Source of the DNA: Candidatus Omnitrophota bacterium
Lineage (GTDB): Bacteria; Omnitrophota; Gorgyraeia; Duberdicusellales; 4484-171
NCBI GenBank assembly: GCA_028702365.1
Contig: JAQVOZ010000080.1
Span: 1 to 6,524, forward strand
Length of the DNA: 6,524 bases
Direction of reading: 5' to 3'
The notes under the pieces are model-generated. The model had not been told where the DNA came from, made no database searches, and was given only the letters and a program-made list of their open reading frames with translations. The position numbers and the translations under genes were made by a program. The first letter of the stretch is position 1. Each line of letters begins with the position of its first letter. Below are positions 1 to 4,577 of the stretch, piece by piece.

Positions 1-339
1 TCCTTCACTCATAACTATACTCACAAACCGACTTACCCTTCAATTTTTATACTCGGTTTAATAAGCGGGCTTAGCATAATTCCGTGTAATTTTCCGGTTT
101 TAGGTTCGATACTTACGCTTATATCGCTTCAAAAAGACGTAGCTTATGGGGCAGTTGCTCTTTTAATTTTTTCTCTGGGCTATGGTTCGGTTTTGATAAT
201 TCTTGGGACATTCACGTCCCTAGTTGCTAAATTGCCAAAGCAAAGTAAAATGGTTATAATTATAAACAAGGTTGTAGGTTTTGGTATGCTTTTTATGGGC
301 GTTTATTTCTTTCTAAAATTTGTTTCGATGATTGGATAA
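1..339 (+). CDS. CcdA/DsbD-type transmembrane electron carrier, C-terminal part (5' end outside window)
   Basis: The reading frame is open from base 1 to a TAA at 337-339 and gives the last 112 residues of a very hydrophobic protein. Three membrane spans are visible at about residues 14-41, 50-72 and 85-110. The first contains IIPCNFPVLGSILTL (C29 between P28 and P32), which matches the second conserved Pro-Cys-x-x-Pro motif of the CcdA / DsbD membrane domain. In that family two membrane cysteines, one in each three-helix half, pass reducing equivalents from cytoplasmic thioredoxin to an extracytoplasmic thioredoxin-like partner. The first-half cysteine lies upstream of the window and cannot be checked. 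The secreted CPYC thioredoxin starting 17 bp downstream is the expected partner and supports the assignment. Whether this is a stand-alone CcdA or the core of a longer DsbD-like protein cannot be decided. Confidence 0.8.
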   Translation, partial: SFTHNYTHKPTYPSIFILGLISGLSIIPCNFPVLGSILTLISLQKDVAYGAVALLIFSLGYGSVLIILGTFTSLVAKLPKQSKMVIIINKVVGFGMLFMGVYFFLKFVSMIG

Positions 340-356
340 TTTAAGTGAGAGCAGCT

Positions 357-806
357 ATGAAAAAAATAATATTATTATTTGTTTTTCTTTTATCTATCAC
401 GGTAACATCAGTTTTGGCTGAAGCGTTTTATACGCTTAATGGCACCAGGGTGTCTTACGAACTGGATATCGTCTCGGGCGATACTATGCTTTTTATCTGG
501 ACAAGCCGCTGCCCTTATTGTGTGGGTGAGCTTCGCGAAATGAATAAGAATGAAAATATCTGTAAATATTCAAAATGTTTTTTCGTAAATGTCGGCGAAA
601 CAGAATCTGCCGTGAAAAACATAATCAAATCCCTTAAGATCAAAGAGCCTATCGTAAATAATATTATTATGGATAAGTCTGCCAACCTGGCAGGAAAATT
701 TTCTATCGTAGGCGTGCCTACTTTTATCCTTCTGCGCGATGGAAAAGTTTTGGATCGTTCCTACCATTTTGATGAAAATACGGTAAAAAGAATTTTCAAA
801 AAATGA
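357..806 (+). CDS. Secreted thioredoxin-like disulfide reductase (CPYC)
   Basis: This 149-residue protein has a signal peptide (MKK, then a hydrophobic stretch to about residue 20, cleavage after VLA) followed by one thioredoxin fold. FIWTSRCPYC carries the active-site pair C52/C55 at the start of the first helix, and GVPTF (P121) is the cis-proline loop facing it. LLRDGK is the usual last strand and turn. Cysteines C69 and C74 are additional. It resembles TlpA/ResA-class periplasmic reductases but is shorter than many. It probably receives electrons from the CcdA-type protein just upstream and reduces exported substrates, for example in cytochrome c maturation or disulfide repair; the substrate is unknown. 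A GTG at 345 in the same frame would add four residues before MKK. I prefer the ATG at 357, because it puts the signal peptide lysines at the N-terminus and the GTGAGAG at 345-351 can act as a weak SD. Confidence 0.85.
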   Translation: MKKIILLFVFLLSITVTSVLAEAFYTLNGTRVSYELDIVSGDTMLFIWTSRCPYCVGELREMNKNENICKYSKCFFVNVGETESAVKNIIKSLKIKEPIVNNIIMDKSANLAGKFSIVGVPTFILLRDGKVLDRSYHFDENTVKRIFKK

Positions 807-2158
807 GCAAAGCGCTTGTCCTGGATTTGTACGAACTCACAACGGCACAGGCTTACTTTAAAAGTAAAAAAAATACGCTTGCTACTTTTGATCTTTTTAT
901 TCGTTCTCCCCGACGGCCATTCTATATTGCCTGTGGAATAGATGACGCCCTTTCTTTTATCGAAAAATTAAAATTCAACAAAGAGGATATAGATTATTTA
1001 AGAGAGCTTGCTCTTTTCGATGATGATTTTCTGGATTACCTCAAAGAATTTAAATTCAAAGGAGAAATTTTTAGCGTTGAAGAGCCGGAAATAATTTTTG
1101 CGCAGGAACCCATTATGCGCGTAAGCGCAAATATAATAGAAGCGCAAATAATAGAAAGCATTGTTCTAAACAAAATTAACCTGGCAACGACTTTGGCAAC
1201 TAAAGCTGCAAGAGTCGTTACTTGCGCAAAGGATAAGGCAGTTTATGATTTTTCCTTAAGGAGGACTCAGGGCATAGAGGCATCTTTGGCTTGCGCAAAA
1301 TATTCATATATGGCAGGGGCAAAGGGCACTTCCAATATGCTGGCAGGCTTTTTGTATAAAATACCTGTAGCAGGCACGATGGCGCATTCTTATGTTATGA
1401 GTTTCGAAAAAGAAATTGATAGTTTCCTGGCATTTGCGCAAAGCTTTCCTACAAAATCAATTTTTTTGGTTGATACATACGAAGTAAGAAAAGGTATTAA
1501 GTCTGCGATAAAAATAGCAAAGATTATGAAGCATGAAGGCGTTAATCTTTTAGGCATAAGGCTTGATAGCGGAAACTTTCTCGAAGATTCCAAATATGCA
1601 CGCAGCCTTCTTGACCAGGAAGGTTTAATTGATACAATTATTGTAGCTTCAGGAAATTTGGACGAATATAAGATTGAAAAATTAGTTGCCGATAAAGCTC
1701 CGATTGACGCTTTTGGCGTGGGTACAAATATGGGCTGTTCTTCTGATCTGCCGTATACAGACGTTTTATATAAGTTAGTTGAGATAAAAAGCAGGGGTGC
1801 GGAGTTTATGCCTACAATGAAGTTTAGCCCGGAAAAATTAACTCTTCCCTCAAAAAAACAGGTGTTTAGGGTATTCGACGGTAATGGAATTATGCAGTCA
1901 GATTCAATAGGGCTTTGCGATGAAAAAATAAAAGGCAAAAAGCTCATGCGGAAAATAATGGATAAAGGCGTGCTTCTTTATAAAGAAAAAGATATAATGA
2001 AAAAGAAAGATATATTAGTAAAAAAAATGGAAACCATACCTTCAGAATTGCTGCGCCTGGAAAATAAATATATTTACCCTGTAAAAATCAGTAAGCGGTT
2101 ATCGATGCTTACGAAAAGATTGAAGGCGCAGATTAAAAAAAGAATTTCAGGACAATAA
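803..2158 (+). CDS. pncB: Nicotinate phosphoribosyltransferase
   Basis: This 451-residue enzyme is full length for the family. It joins nicotinate to PRPP with ATP hydrolysis, giving nicotinate mononucleotide for NAD salvage in the cytoplasm (EC 6.3.4.21). Family landmarks occur in order: N-terminal DLYELTTAQAYF (8-19), DFSLRRTQG (149-157), GTSNMLAG (175-182), GTMAHS (191-196) with H195 at the position of the phosphorylated histidine, LVDTY (222-226), GIRLDSG (251-257), VASGNLDEY (281-289), FGVGT (304-308), and a C-terminal LPSKKQVFRVFD block (348-359). The last 50 or so residues are lysine-rich and less conserved. The ATG overlaps the TGA of the thioredoxin gene (ATGA, 803-806) and no SD is visible, so translation is probably coupled to the upstream gene. 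NAD salvage next to a thiol-redox pair may be simple operon packing; no direct functional link is shown. Confidence 0.95.
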   Translation: MSKALVLDLYELTTAQAYFKSKKNTLATFDLFIRSPRRPFYIACGIDDALSFIEKLKFNKEDIDYLRELALFDDDFLDYLKEFKFKGEIFSVEEPEIIFAQEPIMRVSANIIEAQIIESIVLNKINLATTLATKAARVVTCAKDKAVYDFSLRRTQGIEASLACAKYSYMAGAKGTSNMLAGFLYKIPVAGTMAHSYVMSFEKEIDSFLAFAQSFPTKSIFLVDTYEVRKGIKSAIKIAKIMKHEGVNLLGIRLDSGNFLEDSKYARSLLDQEGLIDTIIVASGNLDEYKIEKLVADKAPIDAFGVGTNMGCSSDLPYTDVLYKLVEIKSRGAEFMPTMKFSPEKLTLPSKKQVFRVFDGNGIMQSDSIGLCDEKIKGKKLMRKIMDKGVLLYKEKDIMKKKDILVKKMETIPSELLRLENKYIYPVKISKRLSMLTKRLKAQIKKRISGQ

Positions 2159-2214
2159 AGGAACTAAATTTTCAAAATAAATCAGATTATGCATAAATTG
2201 AAAAAGGAGGCTTA

Positions 2215-3000
2215 ATGTCGAAAAGCTATTTAATTTTATTTTTTATTGGTTCATTCGCATTTTTGGGCGCAATTTTTCCCCAGGAAACTCAAAATTATGA
2301 CAAACGTAACCCGACAATCGTTGAATACAGCGACAGAATTAAAATAAGCCCGAACCTTAAGCAAGCATATTATATACGCGCAAGCGAAGAAGCAGAAAAT
2401 AGAGATTACGAAAGGGTTATTCATGAATGCACCCGCGCTTTAGAAATAGATCCTAATGATGCAGAAATCTATAATAATCGGGGTGTAGCTTATTTTGAAA
2501 AGACACAATATGATCAGGCCATAGAAGATTTTACAAAAGCTTTGGCGATAAACCCTAAGCTTGCGCAAAGCTATTACAACAGGGGCCTTGCGTATAGTAA
2601 AAAGGGGCAATACCCAAGGGCGGTTAGCGATTATACAAGAGCCATAAAAATTATGCCTGATAATGCAGAAATTTATTATGCAAGAGCGCGTGCAAATGAT
2701 GCAATTGGTAAAAGACGGCAGTCGATTGGCGATTACGATTCAACCAATTATTTGGATTCGCATTTAGCTCAGGCTTATTACCACAGGGCGCTTGCTTATA
2801 ATGAAAAAAAAGATTATGATAAGGCAATAGAAGATTATTCAAAAGCGATAGAAGTTAACCCCAAATACGCCGAAGCATATATAAGAAGAGGCCTTGTCTA
2901 TGGGGAAAAAGAAAAATACCGCAAATGCTGGGAAGATGTCAAAAGGGCTTTCGAGCTGGGAGTCGTGACGAATGAAGAAAATCAGGGTATTAAGCAATGA
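2215..3000 (+). CDS. Exported tetratricopeptide repeat protein, six TPR units
   Basis: This 261-residue protein has an N-terminal signal peptide or anchor (hydrophobic from about residue 5 to 20, ending in GAIFPQ) and then six consecutive 34-residue TPR units at about 49-82, 83-116, 117-150, 151-184, 185-218 and 219-252. Typical unit signatures are YNNRGVAYFEKTQYDQAIED and YYNRGLAYSKKGQYPRAVSD. The fourth unit is degenerate: its second helix reads RRQSIGDYDSTNYLDS. TPR arrays are protein-interaction scaffolds, and this one probably acts in the periplasm or on the membrane. The partner cannot be named. The start is supported by AAAGGAGG at 2203-2210, four bases before the ATG. The stop overlaps the PilZ gene start (ATGA at 2997-3000), so the two are very likely co-translated. 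No convincing promoter was seen in the 56-bp gap upstream, so transcription may run on from pncB. Confidence 0.9.
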   Translation: MSKSYLILFFIGSFAFLGAIFPQETQNYDKRNPTIVEYSDRIKISPNLKQAYYIRASEEAENRDYERVIHECTRALEIDPNDAEIYNNRGVAYFEKTQYDQAIEDFTKALAINPKLAQSYYNRGLAYSKKGQYPRAVSDYTRAIKIMPDNAEIYYARARANDAIGKRRQSIGDYDSTNYLDSHLAQAYYHRALAYNEKKDYDKAIEDYSKAIEVNPKYAEAYIRRGLVYGEKEKYRKCWEDVKRAFELGVVTNEENQGIKQ

Positions 3001-3482
3001 ATAAGAAGAATTCCGATATTATTACTTTGCCGACAGATGAACGCAGGCGCTTCATAAGGCATCCTTTAAGTATTCCTATCAGCTATAAGATTGTCAAAAA
3101 AACGCAGAATGCAATCAAAGAAAAAGGCCTGCCTGCAGTTACGTCGAATGTAAGCATGGGCGGGCTATTGTTTTCTACAAAACATCCGGTAAAAGTTGGC
3201 TCTTTGATCGTAATTAAATTGCCCTTTAAGGATAAGATATTCAACGTTCAGTCAAAAGTTGTGCACTGCGTAAAAAGCCCCGAAACAAAACTTTATAATG
3301 TAGGAAGCAGTTTCTACCGGTTTACTGATGCATTTAAGACAAAATTGGTTGAACAGATTTATCTAATTGCCGAATACCGCGATTTACGCAGCATTCAACT
3401 GGGCAGGGAAATTTCCCTTGAAGAGGCATCTCGCGAATGGATAGAACGTTATGCTGAACGCTTCAAAAGGCTTTACTGGTAG
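2997..3482 (+). CDS. PilZ domain protein, probable c-di-GMP effector
   Basis: This 161-residue cytoplasmic protein has no signal peptide and carries one PilZ domain at about residues 14-110. Both parts of the c-di-GMP-binding signature are intact: RRRFIRH contains R17-x-x-x-R21, and NVSMGG contains N51-x-S53-x-x-G56. The following strands (VGSLIVIKLPF, FNVQSKVVHCV, YNVGSSFYRF) fit the PilZ barrel. A tail of about 50 residues follows (111-161), predicted mostly helical and rich in charged and aromatic residues (ISLEEASREWIERYAERFKR). It is not part of the canonical domain and may serve as an output or dimerisation element. The gene overlaps the TPR gene by four bases, so the TPR protein and PilZ protein are probably made together. 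The TPR protein appears exported and PilZ cytoplasmic, so any contact would need the TPR protein to be membrane-anchored facing inward. Start choice is fixed by the ATGA overlap. Confidence 0.88.
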   Translation: MNKKNSDIITLPTDERRRFIRHPLSIPISYKIVKKTQNAIKEKGLPAVTSNVSMGGLLFSTKHPVKVGSLIVIKLPFKDKIFNVQSKVVHCVKSPETKLYNVGSSFYRFTDAFKTKLVEQIYLIAEYRDLRSIQLGREISLEEASREWIERYAERFKRLYW

Positions 3483-3498
3483 AATTTTCCCGGAATAT

Positions 3499-3774
3499 AT
3501 GAATAAGAAACAATTAATCGTTATCCTGTTGAGTGTATCTTTATTTGTCTGCTGCCAATTACTGGCCCAAAGTATACCTCAAGAATTGCAAAATCTTGGG
3601 TTTACTCAAAATAAACTTATAAGTTATGACAAAGAAGGCAATGAAGAGTTTTTTACTTTTGCAGACCTAAAAGAAAGCGAGACAGGAGAGACTATAACGT
3701 TTGTGATTGAGAACGGTAAGGTAAAACAAACTATCAGAGGCCAAACCGCAAAATTTTTAGAAACTGACTCATAG
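3499..3774 (+). CDS. Small exported protein of unknown function
   Basis: I do not recognise this 91-residue protein. It begins MNKKQLIVILLSVSLF and has a clear signal peptide ending near QLLA-Q (residues 20-24). Two adjacent cysteines (C18, C19) lie inside the hydrophobic stretch, but there is no convincing lipobox. The mature part of about 68 residues is polar, with a motif of the type YDKEGNEEFFTF then a beta-like TITFVIENGKVKQTIRG, suggesting a small beta-rich periplasmic domain. The frame is open from an ATG at 3451 inside the PilZ gene. I chose 3499 because it puts the lysines and hydrophobic core at the N-terminus, lies 16 bp after the PilZ stop, and has a short GGA (3492-3494) as a possible weak SD. 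The same strand and tight spacing place it as the third gene of the TPR-PilZ unit. Confidence 0.65.
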   Translation: MNKKQLIVILLSVSLFVCCQLLAQSIPQELQNLGFTQNKLISYDKEGNEEFFTFADLKESETGETITFVIENGKVKQTIRGQTAKFLETDS

Positions 3775-3835
3775 CGAAATTTCTTTAAACCCACGGCATA
3801 TCATTCTTTAATTATACGGCAAGAGTATTGTTATT

Positions 3836-4111
3836 CTATTCTGCGTGTATCCTTGTCAGTGTAGCCCTTACTACATCAGGTTTCATGTTTCCCGCGCCTT
3901 CCGTGTAGCCGTTAATGATAAGAAGAGGCGCTTTAGATGCATTTACGCTATATCTTCCAATATCCCGTAAATGTTTGGTAAATTTAAACTTATAGTTAAT
4001 TTTTATTTTATATTTTTTTTCAATGAATACAATTGACTCTGTAATCATTTCTATCAGTGCCACGCACTTATCGCATGGCTTGCAGATGACTTCAATCTTT
4101 TTTATAGACAT
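3836..4111 (-). CDS. Small thioredoxin-fold protein with CKPCDKC motif
   Basis: This 91-residue protein has no signal peptide and is probably cytoplasmic. The opening strand IKKIEVI leads into CKPCDKC (C10, C13, C16), two overlapping CxxC pairs at the N-terminus of a helix, where thioredoxins and small redox-active disulfide proteins keep their active site. Near the middle, KAPLLIINGY (60-69, with P62) has the form of a cis-proline loop followed by the strand and turn that complete the fold. This supports a small thioredoxin/glutaredoxin-like redox protein; alternatively the three cysteines could bind a metal. Substrates are unknown. It is the only minus-strand gene in the window and is convergent with the small exported gene, with a 61-bp gap holding no obvious terminator. 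No SD precedes the ATG; a promoter placed right against the start codon (separate entry) suggests a leaderless transcript. Confidence 0.72.
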   Translation of the reverse strand: MSIKKIEVICKPCDKCVALIEMITESIVFIEKKYKIKINYKFKFTKHLRDIGRYSVNASKAPLLIINGYTEGAGNMKPDVVRATLTRIHAE

Positions 4112-4146
4112 ATTTTAATTTTAACATAATAAATAAGGATAATCAA
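4112..4146 (-). promoter_or_regulatory. Sigma70-type extended -10 promoter abutting the start codon of the CKPCDKC gene
   Basis: Read on the minus strand, TTGATT (4146-4141) is separated by exactly 17 bases from TAAAAT (4123-4118), and TG sits one base before the -10, making an extended -10 (TGTTAAAAT). Six bases follow the -10, a second TAAAAT, and then the ATG at 4111. A start seven bases after the -10 would fall on the A of the ATG. The region is AT-rich, so chance matches are possible, but the spacing, the TG and the absence of an SD all point the same way. Confidence 0.5.
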
Positions 4147-4263
4147 TCTAGCCGTGATGCTAAACTGATATGAATAGCAAAAATACGCCTATTCAGCTAT
4201 TAAATCAGAAAATCCTTCCTGCGTGCCGTTAAGCTTTTTATAGTAGATTTTTTTACTTTCAAA

Positions 4264-4278
4264 TGATATAATTTTCAA
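4264..4278 (+). promoter_or_regulatory. Extended -10 promoter for tRNA-Lys
   Basis: TGATATAAT at 4264-4272 is a perfect extended -10 (TG, one base, then consensus TATAAT at 4267-4272). A start at about A4278 would leave a 5' leader of roughly 32 bases before the mature tRNA, a normal length for RNase P processing. The -35 region at the right distance (TAGATT, 4244-4249) is poor, which extended -10 promoters tolerate. It is the only good promoter match close upstream of the tRNA. Confidence 0.6.
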
Positions 4279-4309
4279 TCAGTTTAAGCGCTTCTTGGGT
4301 TACTTTATC

Positions 4310-4382
4310 GGGCCATTAGCTCAGTTGGTAGAGCAGGACACTCTTAATGTCAAGGTCGTAGGTTCAAATCCTACATGGCCCA
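4310..4382 (+). tRNA. tRNA-Lys (anticodon CTT)
   Basis: The 73-base cloverleaf closes fully. The acceptor arm GGGCCAT (4310-4316) pairs with ATGGCCC (4375-4381), with discriminator A at 4382. The D arm is GCTC/GAGC around AGTTGGTA. The anticodon arm GGACA/TGTCA has one G-A mismatch at its outer pair, and the loop CTCTTAA puts CTT at 4343-4345, reading AAG lysine codons. The T arm is GTAGG/CCTAC with loop TTCAAAT. The variable loop is five bases. CCA is not encoded; TGT follows the discriminator, so the tail must be added by nucleotidyltransferase. The 3' part of this gene is duplicated exactly downstream (see the repeat entries). Confidence 0.97.
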
Positions 4383-4389
4383 TGTTTTT
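4365..4389 (+). repeat. Direct repeat copy 1: 3' end of tRNA-Lys plus 7 flanking bases
   Basis: This 25-base segment starts in the T loop (CAAATCC...) and runs through the tRNA 3' end into GTTTTT. An identical segment begins 133 bp downstream at 4498. Identity stops sharply on both sides (T4364 against A4497, A4390 against T4523). Within it, ACATG-GCC-CATGT (4373-4385) is a 5-bp hairpin followed directly by T residues, a weak intrinsic-terminator-like element that overlaps the acceptor arm. A tRNA 3' end repeated downstream is the classic shape of an attachment-site duplication. Confidence 0.95.
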
Positions 4390-4447
4390 AGGTTATTTGA
4401 CAGCCTTACGCACGAAAGCAGTGTTGTGTTTTGTTTTATGGTAAGCA

Positions 4448-4501
4448 TTTGGATGCAATAGCCCTTCGGGCACTCTGCCTTTGGCAGAGATTGCATACAA
4501 A
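4448..4501 (+). other. Three-armed (Y-shaped) foldable element
   Basis: This 54-base segment folds almost completely by eye. The closing stem pairs TTTGGATGCAAT (4448-4459) with ATTGCATACAAA (4490-4501), 11 pairs with one G-A mismatch. Inside it are a 4-bp hairpin GCCC-TTC-GGGC (4461-4471) and a perfect 7-bp hairpin CTCTGCC-TTT-GGCAGAG (4473-4489). Only A4460 and A4472 are unpaired at the junction. In all, 44 of 54 bases are paired. The 3' edge of the closing stem shares CAAA with the second tRNA-end repeat. It may be a structured RNA downstream of the tRNA, or a REP/MITE-like palindromic element at DNA level. No coding frame is evident. Confidence 0.7.
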
Positions 4502-4522
4502 TCCTACATGGCCCATGTTTTT
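4498..4522 (+). repeat. Direct repeat copy 2: orphan 3' end of tRNA-Lys
   Basis: This is identical over 25 bases to 4365-4389. No tRNA 5' half accompanies it, so it is not a second tRNA gene. The hairpin ACATG-GCC-CATGT (4506-4518) is here followed by a longer T run (4518-4524), a better terminator candidate than copy 1. With copy 1 it brackets 108 bp (4390-4497), the arrangement expected for attL/attR around a very small insert or for a tandem-duplication event. Confidence 0.95.
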
Positions 4523-4524
4523 TT
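4506..4524 (+). terminator. Possible weak intrinsic terminator after the tRNA unit
   Basis: A 5-bp stem ACATG/CATGT with a GCC loop is followed by seven T residues. The stem is short and not very GC-rich, so termination would be inefficient unless helped by the preceding folded element. It would end a transcript carrying tRNA-Lys and the Y-shaped segment before the exported double-domain gene. Confidence 0.35.
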
Positions 4525-4577
4525 ATATTTTTTAAGGGCGGAGAAGTTTACAAACAAATTTTTTCTGAGGAGGACAA

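Larger units (their letters stand above)
4112..4309. other. Divergent intergenic region between the CKPCDKC gene and tRNA-Lys
   Basis: This non-coding stretch of 198 bp separates a minus-strand gene from the plus-strand tRNA. It holds the two divergent promoter candidates listed separately. It also holds a short inverted repeat, TGAATAG at 4171-4177 with CTATTCA at 4189-4195, seven perfect pairs around an 11-base loop. This sits 25 bp upstream of the minus-strand -35 and could be an operator, or it could be chance. Nothing else in the stretch stands out. Confidence 0.5.

Noticed and set aside
345..356. GTG at 345 as the start of the secreted thioredoxin
   Set aside because: It would put four residues ahead of a normal MKK signal peptide start, and the GTGAGAG there is better explained as part of the ribosome binding site for ATG 357.
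1390..1947. Long open frame of 185 codons on the minus strand inside the NAPRTase gene
   Set aside because: It is entirely antisense to a gene with strong family motifs and its product shows no recognisable domain. The openness follows from the codon use of the real gene.
2159..2214. Promoter in the gap before the TPR gene
   Set aside because: TTTTCA with CATAAA at 17-bp spacing matches only 4 of 6 at each box, and would start transcription inside the SD.
3451..3498. Longer start for the small exported protein, overlapping the PilZ gene
   Set aside because: The extra 16 residues (from MLNASKG) are simply the PilZ 3' end in another frame and would bury the signal peptide.
3775..3835. Bidirectional terminator between the convergent genes
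   Set aside because: No stem of useful length followed by a T run was found on either strand in these 61 bases.
4390..4447. Integron attC-like site next to the tRNA
   Set aside because: GGTTATTTG resembles a core only loosely. The GTTRRRY pattern fails and there is no matching RYYYAAC partner or integron integrase.
4390..4522. A second tRNA gene after tRNA-Lys
   Set aside because: Only the 3' 18 bases of a tRNA recur. There are no D or anticodon arms, and the Y-shaped fold does not match tRNA arm lengths.
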